This document shows positions 50,968-58,951 of a stretch of 64,000 nt of DNA, piece by piece. Under the pieces are notes generated by a model. That model ran no database searches. It saw nothing but the letters and a program-made list of their open reading frames with translations, and was not told the origin of the DNA. The DNA lies in NCBI GenBank assembly GCA_963811225.1, contig CAWEQO010000002.1:186001-250000 (forward strand), given 5' to 3'. The stretch's first letter is position 1; each line of letters starts with the position of its first letter. This DNA is from CAWEQO01 sp963811225. Lineage in GTDB: Bacteria; Chloroflexota; Anaerolineae; Anaerolineales; Anaerolineaceae. Position numbers and translations under genes: made by a program.

Positions 50968-51822
50968 TTACGGCTTTATATACTCGTCCGGCACTCGCAG
51001 GCCGGGCTGCCCCGCATAGAACTCGCGCACCTGCGGCCAGCAGGCATCCACCCGGACGGTCAGCTCGGCGGCCTGGTCGAAGAGGGCCATCTCCTCGGGC
51101 GTAGACTCGGCCACAGGTTTCTGCATCATGCCCCAAAAATCCCACGGCAGGGTCTCGATCTTGTTGAGCGCCAGCGCCTCACGGAACAGGTTGCCGCGCA
51201 CAAAATCCCAGCCGTGCCACTCGAAGATGCCAAAGTCGTCCGGACTGGCCTCGCCCCGCCGGCACATCTGCCAGGCCTGCCCGCCCAGCACGAACTTACC
51301 GGGCGGCATGTCGAGCGGGTCGAAGTCGATGCCCAGGGTCTCTCGCTGCAGGGCGTCCAGCTGCCCGTCCACCTGCGCCCAGCGCCCGGCGTCCGCGTTC
51401 CAGTACTCGGTCATCCAATGGTCCTCGAAGTGCCCCGGCCAGAAATACGTGCCGAAGCCGCAGCGGGCCCGGGCGGGAATGCCCTGGGCGCGCAGCATGG
51501 CAGCCAGCAGGGTGGAGAAGTCACGGCAGTTGCCCACCAGGCGCTTGTCCAGCGGCCGCGGCTCGCTCAGCGGGCGCGGATCGAGGTCCCGGATGCGCTC
51601 CAACTGCCTGGAGACAAAGCGCAGGTTTACCTCGTCCTTGCGCTGGTCGGAGAGCTGCAGGCCAGAGCGCTCGGCCCAAAAGATATGCACCACCAGCCCC
51701 TGCAAGGTCTCCACCAGTGCGCCGACCTGGCCGGGCAGCCCCGCCAGCAGCCCGGCCTGATTGCGCGGATCGCTCACCGGCCCTTGTTGGGCAAAAAAGG
51801 ATTGCACGTTCGGTTCGTTCAT
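50968..51822 (-). CDS. Transglutaminase-like domain protein
   Basis: The product is 284 residues; the ATG with AGGAGG seven bases upstream was preferred to an ATG 14 codons earlier. The transglutaminase-like core shows the catalytic Cys in GNCRDFSTLLAAMLRAQGIP, His in FEDHWMTEYW and Asp in GRWAQVDGQLD. Such domains act as proteases, peptide N-glycanases or cross-linking enzymes; the activity here is unknown. There is no signal peptide, so it is probably cytoplasmic. Residues 190-284 (FEWHGWDFVRGNLFREALAL and after) form a conserved-looking extension without a named domain. Confidence 0.85.
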   Translation of the reverse strand: MNEPNVQSFFAQQGPVSDPRNQAGLLAGLPGQVGALVETLQGLVVHIFWAERSGLQLSDQRKDEVNLRFVSRQLERIRDLDPRPLSEPRPLDKRLVGNCRDFSTLLAAMLRAQGIPARARCGFGTYFWPGHFEDHWMTEYWNADAGRWAQVDGQLDALQRETLGIDFDPLDMPPGKFVLGGQAWQMCRRGEASPDDFGIFEWHGWDFVRGNLFREALALNKIETLPWDFWGMMQKPVAESTPEEMALFDQAAELTVRVDACWPQVREFYAGQPGLRVPDEYIKP

Positions 51823-51995
51823 GTTTGTCCTCCTGAAGTTGCTCGTACAGGTGAAAGGATACACCCTCCCCTTGCAGGAGAGTCAAGGGCTGCGGTTCCT
51901 CATGAATGGATTTTCTGCTCTCTTAACTTAACGCCTTATAATCAATTCCGGCGGAAAGCAACTCTTTTTGCCCCTCTAATACGTTACCTATATTA

Positions 51996-52571
51996 ATGGA
52001 TGAACCGGCGGTCAAAGATATGACATCGATTACACCCGATCTCATCGAGCGCGCCCGTAAAGGTGATAGCGCCGCTATTGCTGTTTTCTACGAACAGTTT
52101 CACGACGCCATCTATCAATTCCTGTATTACCGCCTCAGCGACCCGCAGACTGCGGAGGATTTGACTTCGGAAGTTTTCCTGCGCATGATCAACTCTTTAT
52201 CGGATTACCGTCCGCAAAACGTTTCCTTTCAAGCCTGGTTGTACCAGATCGCTCGCAACCTGTCGATCGACCATTACCGTAAGGCCAGCAGCCGCAATCA
52301 CACCTTCTTGGAGGAGAACTTGGTTATTGGGGACAGTTCATCCGGTAGTCCTGTCGAACGCAAGCTGACCAGCATCACACTGCGTCAGGCCCTGACACAA
52401 ATCAACGAAGATCAGCGCGACGTACTGGTGCTGCGGTTTGTGGCAGGCATGCCGATCTCAGATGTCGCTCAGACGCTGCGCCGCAGCGAAAACGCCATTA
52501 AAGCCCTGCAGCGGCGCGGCTTGATTGCCTTGCGCAAGATCTTTTCGGATTGGGAGGTTTCTTATGCCTGA
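51996..52571 (+). CDS. ECF-type RNA polymerase sigma factor
   Basis: The product is 191 residues. Region 2: FYEQFHDAIYQFLYYRLSDP with DLTSEVFLRMINSLSDYRP and FQAWLYQIARNLSIDHYRK. Region 4: LTQINEDQRDVLVLRFVAGM and SDVAQTLRRSENAIKALQRR, a helix-turn-helix that reads the -35 element. There is no region 1 or 3, as in ECF sigmas. The ATG follows TATATT by one or two bases, so the mRNA may be leaderless. The next gene overlaps by eight bases and encodes a membrane FecR-like protein, its likely regulator. Confidence 0.92.
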   Translation: MDEPAVKDMTSITPDLIERARKGDSAAIAVFYEQFHDAIYQFLYYRLSDPQTAEDLTSEVFLRMINSLSDYRPQNVSFQAWLYQIARNLSIDHYRKASSRNHTFLEENLVIGDSSSGSPVERKLTSITLRQALTQINEDQRDVLVLRFVAGMPISDVAQTLRRSENAIKALQRRGLIALRKIFSDWEVSYA

Positions 52572-54738
52572 CATGGATGATCTCCTTCAAGAGAAACTTG
52601 AAGCCATCGAAAAAGGATCGCCCATCGAGGATGTCCTCGGCAGTCTGCCTTTAGAAGCGCAAGAGCTGACTTCCTTACTTTTCCTTGCCCAAGCGGTACG
52701 CGTGCTGCCGCATCCCGAGCTTTCTCAGGCGCAAGCCCAGGTTGGCGAGCAGAAGGTGCTGGCCGCAGCCCAATCGCACAATCCGCCCCTGCCTGAAAAG
52801 GGTGCGGTGGAGCAGCCGCAGCCCCAGGTTCACCCGCAGCCGGAAGTTCCTACCGCCGGGTCGAACGGCGCCGGGCCGCGCCCCGTCGAGAAACCGCCCG
52901 CCAAACGGCAAACCCGCTGGATCTTCCCACGCTTCAGCATGCCTGCCGTGGCCGGGCTTGCATCCGCGCTGGTGATCTTCCTGGTCGTGGTCGTCGGGGC
53001 CGGTCTGTGGCTCTCGGGTCCGTCTGGAGCCAAAGCCGCCACCCTGATGGACGTCACCGGGTACGTGGAAGTGCAGGCAGACGACGGCGCCTGGACCGTG
53101 GCCAAAGAGGGTCAGCAGGTCCACGCCGGGCAGAGCGTGCGCACCTCGGGCGCATCCGGCGCGACCCTGCTGTTCTATGAAGGCAGCCGCACCACCCTGG
53201 GCCCCAACACCAGCCTGACCCTCGAAACGGTCAGTGGGCAGTGGGGCAAAGCTTTACAGGTTGAGATCGCCCAGGCATCCGGCAAGACCAGCCACAGCGT
53301 TGTCCCGCTGCAAGGCAAAGACAGCGCCTACCGCGTCGACGCCCCGGGCGGCACGGCCAGCGTGCACGGCACCCGGTTCAGCGTGGCCGTCGCTAAGAGC
53401 GGGCAGTCACTGTTCGCGGTGCGCACCGGCAAGGTGGAAGTTTCCAACAACCAATCGCAGGTGTTCGTCACCGCCGGGCAGGTCACTGCGGCCGAGCCCG
53501 GTAAGGTGGCCGAAGCGCCTGCTTACCAATTCGTGCTCGAAGGCACCCTGGCCGGCGTCGACGGCGACACCTGGACGGTGGGCAGTGCGCTCTTCAGCGC
53601 CTCGCTGGACACGATCATCACCGGCAAACCGGTCCTGGGCGACGACGTGCACGTCGAGGGACGCATCCTCGACACCGGCGTCTGGTTCGCAGACCTGGTC
53701 GAAAGAGTGGATATCAGCGAGCCCTCCACCACCTTCTCTGGCCCGGTGCAGTCTACCGGTCTGGACAGCTGGCAGGTGGGCGGCCAAACCCTGGTGATCG
53801 ACAGCCAGACTCAGATCGGGCCGCGCCTCCTGGTGGGCGACGTGGTGCAGGTGACCTTCCGGGTGCAAGGCGATCAGTGGACCGCCCTGAGCATCACCTC
53901 GCTGGATGAGACCGTCAATGAAGAACCGCTCTCGCTGCCAGAACCGGTCGCCGGAGCCAAACCCGCCCTGGAGTTCTCCCCCGAAGAGGTCGAGATCCCC
54001 AGCTGCGAGACCAGCTTCGTCGTGCAGGGCAGCCTGTTCAATAACGGTGAAGAGCCAGACGATGTCGCCGCTAACGTCAAGCTGGGTTACACCATCGACA
54101 TGGGCGCAGAGTTCGTCGACACGGTGGAGTTCGACCCGTCAGCCTGGGAGACCATCGATGCGGGCGCGGGCGTGCCCTTCACCGTCACGATGGACCTGGA
54201 TCGGGCGGCCTGGGACGCAGCCGCCGGCAAGAAAGTGGTCAAGCTGCGGGTGTTCGTGGCGCAAGAAACCAACCGGCCCGATCATCTCAAGGCGAAGATG
54301 ACCATCACCATCGACGGCGGCGATTGTCAACCGACCGAGACGCCCGAGCCGCAAGACACCGAAGAACCCACGGTCGAGCCGAGTGAGACCGTAGAGCCCA
54401 CCCAACCGGCCGAGACGCTAGAAGGCGTCTGCACCGGCACACAGCAGCACCCAACCGGCTTGAAGCTGGCGCAGCGCTACGGTGTGAGCTACGAAGAGAT
54501 CATGGGCTGGTTCTGCACCTACAACCTCGGCTTCGGTGAGATCGACGAAGGCTACAGCCTGAGCCTGCAGACCGGCATACCGGTGGCGGATGTCTTCAGC
54601 ATGCGGCTGAGCGGCATGGGTTGGGGTGAGATCAAGCAAGCTTTGCTGGATAAGAAGAACCCTAAGTTGAACGAGGAGCCGACCGAGAAGCCGGCCAGAG
54701 AAAAACCTACGAAAAAGCCAAAACCTTCCAAACCCTGA
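52564..54738 (+). CDS. FecR-domain transmembrane protein, probable sigma regulator
   Basis: The product is 724 residues; its ATG overlaps the sigma gene. Residues 1-130 are cytoplasmic, helical and then proline-rich, and could bind the sigma factor. One membrane helix follows (VAGLASALVIFLVVVVGAGL). Outside is a FecR domain (VEVQADDGAWTVAKEGQQVH, AGQSVRTSGASGATLLFYEG, GTASVHGTRFSVAV), then DUF5666-like beta repeats (VLEGTLAGVDGDTWTVGSAL and copies). A Thr/Glu/Pro linker follows (PTETPEPQDTEEPTVEPSE), then a C-terminal module with LKLAQRYGVSYEEIMGWFCT that resembles a LysM-like or helical repeat. It ends in a lysine/proline tail. It is likely an anti-sigma factor that senses the envelope, by analogy with FecR. 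Confidence 0.85.
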   Translation: MPDMDDLLQEKLEAIEKGSPIEDVLGSLPLEAQELTSLLFLAQAVRVLPHPELSQAQAQVGEQKVLAAAQSHNPPLPEKGAVEQPQPQVHPQPEVPTAGSNGAGPRPVEKPPAKRQTRWIFPRFSMPAVAGLASALVIFLVVVVGAGLWLSGPSGAKAATLMDVTGYVEVQADDGAWTVAKEGQQVHAGQSVRTSGASGATLLFYEGSRTTLGPNTSLTLETVSGQWGKALQVEIAQASGKTSHSVVPLQGKDSAYRVDAPGGTASVHGTRFSVAVAKSGQSLFAVRTGKVEVSNNQSQVFVTAGQVTAAEPGKVAEAPAYQFVLEGTLAGVDGDTWTVGSALFSASLDTIITGKPVLGDDVHVEGRILDTGVWFADLVERVDISEPSTTFSGPVQSTGLDSWQVGGQTLVIDSQTQIGPRLLVGDVVQVTFRVQGDQWTALSITSLDETVNEEPLSLPEPVAGAKPALEFSPEEVEIPSCETSFVVQGSLFNNGEEPDDVAANVKLGYTIDMGAEFVDTVEFDPSAWETIDAGAGVPFTVTMDLDRAAWDAAAGKKVVKLRVFVAQETNRPDHLKAKMTITIDGGDCQPTETPEPQDTEEPTVEPSETVEPTQPAETLEGVCTGTQQHPTGLKLAQRYGVSYEEIMGWFCTYNLGFGEIDEGYSLSLQTGIPVADVFSMRLSGMGWGEIKQALLDKKNPKLNEEPTEKPAREKPTKKPKPSKP

Positions 54739-54759
54739 CGCAGAAAGGGTTGAGAGATA

Positions 54760-54783
54760 GGCCCCCCTAATTCCTGGGGGGTC
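54760..54783 (+). terminator. GC-rich hairpin after the FecR gene
   Basis: The stem is CCCCCC with GGGGGG around TAATTCCT, 20 bases after the stop codon. Only a weak T-tract (TCTGTCACTTT) follows, so termination is uncertain. Confidence 0.45.
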
Positions 54784-55040
54784 TGTCACTTTAAATTGGG
54801 ATGTTCGCAGCCGCTTGCAGTGGAATTCCCTGGAAGCTGTCTTCGAAATCCCGCCGCAAACGGCCCAATTTAGGGATTCCCCTACAACGGATGCAGGGAA
54901 ATTCCCGATTGATAGAAACCTTCAGCTGGCGTAAGCTTAATTTTGGTCAACCATTAAGAAGTGAAAGATCAAAGCGTTCACATGGCGCGCCGTAAACTGC
55001 GTGCCCTTGCGAATGCCTGAATGGACAAAGGAGGAATCTT
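54784..55040 (+). other. Leader region before the redox operon
   Basis: No gene is visible. It contains GGAATTCCC- and GGGATTCCC-like words and ends in AAAGGAGGAATC, the ribosome site of the next gene. No clear promoter hexamers were identified. Confidence 0.35.
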
Positions 55041-55256
55041 TTGAGCGTCTATGAACTAACCCCAACCGAGCTTTGGCAAGCTTACGCCGAAGGAAGAGAT
55101 CCGCAAGACGTTTTGGATGAAGGCCGCACTAAGCTGGCAACCTGGCTGCAGGTAGAGCAGGGCATGACCGATAAAGATGCGTTCTACGCTGCCGACCAGA
55201 TCCGCACGCACGCCCAGAACTTGCTGCAGCAGCGCCGGCAGGAGCCGCGCTCATGA
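55041..55256 (+). CDS. Small conserved-looking protein of unknown function
   Basis: The product is 71 residues from a TTG start seven bases after AGGAGG. It is acidic and helical (LTPTELWQAYAEGRDPQDVL, MTDKDAFYAADQIRTHAQNL), with no Cys and no membrane segment. Its stop overlaps the peroxiredoxin start (ATGA), so it is the first gene of a three-gene operon with a peroxiredoxin and a DsbA-like protein. It may be a partner in oxidative stress defence, but no family was recognised. Confidence 0.65.
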   Translation: MSVYELTPTELWQAYAEGRDPQDVLDEGRTKLATWLQVEQGMTDKDAFYAADQIRTHAQNLLQQRRQEPRS

Positions 55257-55765
55257 CGCAAGCGCCTGAGAATCCAGAGCAGCTGCTGCAACCCGGCACG
55301 AAAGCGCCCAACTTCAGCCTGCCAATTGGCCCGGATGAAGACGTATCGCTGCGCGACTATCGCGGCCGGCCGGTGATCCTGGTGTTCTACCCGGCCGACT
55401 GGAGCCCGGTGTGCGGCAACCAGATCGCCCTGTACAACGAGATCCTGCCGGAGTTCGAAAAACACAACGCCGCCATCCTGGGCATCTCGATCGACACGAT
55501 CTGGTCACACCTGGCCTACTCGGAGCATCTGAACCTGCACTTCCCGCTGCTTTCCGACTTCCACCCGAAAGGTGAGGTCGCCAAGAAATACGGTGTCTAC
55601 CGCGAGGAAGATGGAACCACCGAGCGAGCCCTGTTCGTGATCGATTCGGACGGCATCGTCCGCTGGAGCTTTATCTCTCCCGGCGGCGTGAACGGCACCA
55701 ACCCCGGCGCAGAGGGCATCCTCAAAGCGCTGGAAAACCTGAAAGAGAAACAAGAGGAACACTAA
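55253..55765 (+). CDS. Peroxiredoxin (AhpC/TSA family)
   Basis: The product is 170 residues. The thioredoxin-like fold shows the motif VILVFYPADWSPVCGNQIAL with the peroxidatic Cys (near residue 53); usual peroxiredoxins have PVCT here, so the Gly is atypical. There is no second Cys, so it is a 1-Cys type that needs an external thiol. Further features: LGISIDTIWSHLAYSE, FPLLSDFHPKGEVAKKYGV and ERALFVIDSDGIVRW. It reduces peroxides in the cytoplasm. The ATG overlaps the upstream stop and its own stop overlaps the next gene (TAATG). The downstream DsbA-like protein could be its reductant. Confidence 0.92.
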   Translation: MTQAPENPEQLLQPGTKAPNFSLPIGPDEDVSLRDYRGRPVILVFYPADWSPVCGNQIALYNEILPEFEKHNAAILGISIDTIWSHLAYSEHLNLHFPLLSDFHPKGEVAKKYGVYREEDGTTERALFVIDSDGIVRWSFISPGGVNGTNPGAEGILKALENLKEKQEEH

Positions 55766-56295
55766 TGCCTGAACTGTCCCAACCGGTCACGCAAGAAGAC
55801 CACGCGCGCGGGCCTGAAACCGCCCCGGTCACGTTGGTGGAGTATGGAGATTTCGAGTGCCCGCACTGCGGGGAGGCCTTCCCCATCGTTCAGGAACTGC
55901 TGCGCCGCGAGGACGGCAACGTACGCTTCGTGTTCCGCAACTTTCCGCTGGCGCAGTCGCACCCGCACGCCCAGTCCGCTGCGGAAGCCGCCGAGGCTGC
56001 CGCAGCCCAGGGCAAGTTTTGGGAGATGCACAACAAGCTGTTCCACAACCAAAATGCCCTGAACGAAGGCGATCTGCACAATTACGCCGAGCAAATCGGC
56101 ATGGACGTGCAGCGCTTCGAACGTGAGATGTCGCGCCGGATGTACGCCAACGAGGTGCAGCAAGACTTCCTCAGCGGCGTTCGCAGTGGGGTCAACGGCA
56201 CCCCGACCTTTTTCATCAACGGACAGCGTTACGATGGGCCCTTGGACGCCGATGGTTTAGAGGCGGCAGTCGAACGGGCGGAGTCGAGAGTGTAG
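55765..56295 (+). CDS. DsbA/thioredoxin-like protein
   Basis: The product is 176 residues, start overlapping the peroxiredoxin stop. The thioredoxin-like motif VEYGDFECPHCGEAF carries CPHC, the DsbA-type redox pair, and the cis-Pro loop is in NGTPTFFINGQRYDGP. The segment between them is helical (QGKFWEMHNKLFHNQNALNE), as in DsbA/DsbG-like (Thioredoxin_4) proteins. There is no signal peptide, so it probably acts in the cytoplasm, unlike classic DsbA. It may recycle the single-Cys peroxiredoxin encoded just upstream. Cotranscription is clear from the overlaps. Confidence 0.9.
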   Translation: MPELSQPVTQEDHARGPETAPVTLVEYGDFECPHCGEAFPIVQELLRREDGNVRFVFRNFPLAQSHPHAQSAAEAAEAAAAQGKFWEMHNKLFHNQNALNEGDLHNYAEQIGMDVQRFEREMSRRMYANEVQQDFLSGVRSGVNGTPTFFINGQRYDGPLDADGLEAAVERAESRV

Positions 56296-56336
56296 GGGGG
56301 CTGGTAAATTCATAACAACCTCTCAGAATAAACCTA

Positions 56337-56364
56337 TTGCATTCGGGCGGATTCGGCCTATAAT
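56337..56364 (+). promoter_or_regulatory. Promoter of the second CBS gene
   Basis: TTGCAT and TATAAT are separated by 16 bases. Transcription would start near 56371, giving a leader of about 120 bases before the ATG at 56489. Confidence 0.6.
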
Positions 56365-56488
56365 GTGAATCTAAACCAGGGGGAGTGCAGTTGTCTAGGC
56401 AAGTTTAGCATGATCGCAAAGCCGTAACGCCTTGCCCATCGGGCCGATGCAAGCATCGGTTCTTAACCATACAGAGGGAGGCAGGCCC

Positions 56489-56920
56489 ATGAACAGTATC
56501 AGAGATCTTTTGTCATTGAAAGGGGGCGACGTCTGGTCCGTTCCACCGGAAGACATTATCTACGATGCCCTGGTGTTGATGGCGGACAACGATATCGGGT
56601 CGGTTCTGGTAATGGACGGCGACCAGTTGGTGGGGATCTTCACATTAAGTGATTACGTGCGCAAGATCGTTTTGTGCAACCGTTCCTCGAGAAATACAAT
56701 GGTACAAGAGGCGATGAGTACGCCGGTGTATACGATTAGCCTGTATGCGAGTATCCGGGATTGCATGGAGCTGATGCTGGAACGCAAGATCCGCTATCTG
56801 CCCGTGGTGCATGAGGGCCGTTTGCAGGGGGTCATTTCCATCGGTGACGTGATGCGCGAGATCATTTTTGAGCAGGGGACGCACATCCGCTTCTGGCAGG
56901 ACCTGGCAGTCGAGTTTTAG
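56489..56920 (+). CDS. CBS-pair domain protein (second copy)
   Basis: The product is 143 residues, start chosen at the ATG behind GAGGGAGG; an open frame from 56432 lacks a ribosome site. Two CBS motifs: IIYDALVLMADNDIGSVLVM with DQLVGIFTLSDYVRKIV, and SIRDCMELMLERKIRYLPVV with GRLQGVISIGDVMREII. It is a paralogue of the protein at 1141-1572 with the same length and domain spacing. Both probably act as small ligand-sensing modules. The leader contains CAAGCATCGG-type palindromic words but no known riboswitch. A hairpin ends the transcript. Confidence 0.9.
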   Translation: MNSIRDLLSLKGGDVWSVPPEDIIYDALVLMADNDIGSVLVMDGDQLVGIFTLSDYVRKIVLCNRSSRNTMVQEAMSTPVYTISLYASIRDCMELMLERKIRYLPVVHEGRLQGVISIGDVMREIIFEQGTHIRFWQDLAVEF

Positions 56921-56942
56921 AGAAGGCCCAATGTTTCGAGAT

Positions 56943-56978
56943 CCAACTCCCGGGAAAAAGGGATTTCCCGGGAGTTGG
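56943..56978 (+). terminator. Hairpin after the second CBS gene
   Basis: The 15-base perfect arms CCAACTCCCGGGAAA and TTTCCCGGGAGTTGG surround AAGGGA. It lies about 22 bases after the stop; the following GTGTTAATT is only moderately T-rich. Confidence 0.65.
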
Positions 56979-57037
56979 GTGTTAATTCTGCAGCGCCGGC
57001 GGGGATGGAAAGGCCAAACGGCCATCCGCAAAGGTGT

Positions 57038-57043
57038 TATACT
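57038..57043 (+). promoter_or_regulatory. Extended -10 box of the ABC exporter operon
   Basis: TATACT preceded by TGT, as at the RRM gene. It lies 70 bases upstream of the chosen TTG start. Confidence 0.4.
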
Positions 57044-57112
57044 CATTGTCATACAAACTATTTCCAAGACCGGGCCCAAGGGCCTTATTGGAATCCCATT
57101 CGAGTTGTCTTC

Positions 57113-58951
57113 TTGAAATCTACAATTCCTTACCCTCTCACCGAACAGGCGGGTAACCGCCGCTTGACGGGCACGCTATGGAGGTGTTTTTCCTACCTGC
57201 GCCCGTACTGGCAAATCACTGCCGGATCCTATCTATCGATCCTCCTGATCAACGCTTTCATGATCGTCAGCCCACAGCTGATCCGCCTGATCATCGACCG
57301 CGGCGTGCGCGATGGCGATCTGGCGTATCTGCACAAAGCCGTGCTGGGCCTGCTGGCGCTGACCCTGGTCAAGGGTGTGTTCACCTTCCTCCAGGGCCGC
57401 TGGAGCGAGATCGCTTCTCAGAACGTGGCCTACGACCTGCGCAACGAGATCCAAAGCAAGCTGACTTTCCTATCGTTCTCCTATCACGACCGCTCCCACG
57501 CGGGCGACCTGCTCTCGCGTGCCATGCAGGACGTGGAGCGCATCCGCTTCCTGACCGGGCGGGCTTCGCTGCGTATTATGGAGGGCGCGCTGCTGTTCGT
57601 CTCGACCATCGGCACGCTGATCTGGATGAACCCGCGCCTGGGCCTGCTGTCCTGCATCGCCCTGCCGCTGCTGATCGTCCAGGCGCTGCGCTTCGGGCGG
57701 CGCTACCGCCCGCTCTCGCTGAAGATCCAACAGCAGCTCGGCGCGCTGACCTCGAACGTGGAGCAGAACCTGCGCGGAGCTCGGGTCGTCAAGGCCTTCG
57801 CCCAGGAGGACGCCGAGAACGAGCGCTTCTCGACGGTCAACGAGAAGTGGTTCGATCTCTCCAACCTGGCCGCACGCATCCAGGCGGTCAACATACCGCT
57901 GCTGCACCTGATCGCCAACGTCGGCTCGGTGCTGATCTTGTGGTACGGCGGCATGCTGGTCATCAATAACCAGCTGACCCTGGGCGAGCTGGTGGCCTTC
58001 ACCACCTACCTGGCCCAATTGGTGCAGCCGGTGCGCCGTCTGGGCATGATCATCCCGGCGATCGCCATGGCCGGTTCCGCCGCCGAGCGCATCTTCGAGA
58101 TCCTGGATGCGCCCGCCGAAGTGCAAGACCACCCCGGCTCGGTGCCGTTGCACGAAGTGAAGGGCCGTGTGCGCTTTGAGAACGTCTCCTTCACCTACGG
58201 GCGCAATCACAACGCCCTGCGCAGCATCGACTTCGAGGCCGAGCCCGGTCAGGTGATCGCCCTGTTGGGGCCGACCGGCTCGGGCAAGTCCACCATCATC
58301 AACCTGATCCCGCGTTTCTACGAGCCGACCGATGGCCGCATTCTGATCGACGGCATCGACACCCGCAGCGTGGTGCTCAACTCGCTGCGCAGTCAGGTCG
58401 GCATCGTGCTGCAAGAGACCACCCTGTTCGCCGCCACGGTGGCCGAGAACATCGCCTTCGGCCGCCCGGATGCCACCCAGGCCCAGATCGAAGAGGCGGC
58501 GCAAGCGGCCCAGGCCCACAACTTCATCCTGGAAATGCCGAAGGGCTATAAAACCCGCGTGGGTGAGCGCGGCTCGACCCTTTCGGGCGGGCAGAAGCAG
58601 CGCCTGGCCATTGCCCGAGCCCTGCTGACCGACCCGCGCATCCTGATCCTGGATGACGCCACATCGAGCGTGGATACCGAGACCGAGAAGCTGATCCAGA
58701 CCGCCCTGGAGCGCCTGATGCAGGGCCGCACCACCTTCGTGATCGCCCACCGCCTGTCCACCCTGCACCTGGCCGACCTGATCCTGGTGCTGGAGAAGGG
58801 CAAGATCGCCGCCCGCGGCAACCACGCCTCCCTGCTGCAGACTTCCAAGCTGTACGCTGAGATTTACGAGCGCCAAATGCGCCCACAGGAACGCGCCCGC
58901 TATTTGCAAGCCGATCAAAGAGCCGCCAAGGCCCGCGGAGGTGCGCGATGA
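57113..58951 (+). CDS. ABC exporter half-transporter with degenerate ATP site
   Basis: The product is about 612 residues. No ATG fits; TTG 57113 is the most plausible start because the frame upstream encodes unrelated sequence. Six membrane helices (about residues 25-315) are followed by an ATPase domain: Walker A LLGPTGSGKSTIINLIPR, Q-loop VGIVLQETTLF, signature TLSGGQKQRLAIARAL and Walker B ILILDDATSSVD. The residue after Walker B is Asp instead of the catalytic Glu, while the partner gene has the normal Glu. Such asymmetric pairs form heterodimeric exporters (TM287/288, BmrCD type) that expel drugs or lipids. The start of the next gene overlaps its stop by four bases. Confidence 0.9.
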   Translation: MKSTIPYPLTEQAGNRRLTGTLWRCFSYLRPYWQITAGSYLSILLINAFMIVSPQLIRLIIDRGVRDGDLAYLHKAVLGLLALTLVKGVFTFLQGRWSEIASQNVAYDLRNEIQSKLTFLSFSYHDRSHAGDLLSRAMQDVERIRFLTGRASLRIMEGALLFVSTIGTLIWMNPRLGLLSCIALPLLIVQALRFGRRYRPLSLKIQQQLGALTSNVEQNLRGARVVKAFAQEDAENERFSTVNEKWFDLSNLAARIQAVNIPLLHLIANVGSVLILWYGGMLVINNQLTLGELVAFTTYLAQLVQPVRRLGMIIPAIAMAGSAAERIFEILDAPAEVQDHPGSVPLHEVKGRVRFENVSFTYGRNHNALRSIDFEAEPGQVIALLGPTGSGKSTIINLIPRFYEPTDGRILIDGIDTRSVVLNSLRSQVGIVLQETTLFAATVAENIAFGRPDATQAQIEEAAQAAQAHNFILEMPKGYKTRVGERGSTLSGGQKQRLAIARALLTDPRILILDDATSSVDTETEKLIQTALERLMQGRTTFVIAHRLSTLHLADLILVLEKGKIAARGNHASLLQTSKLYAEIYERQMRPQERARYLQADQRAAKARGGAR

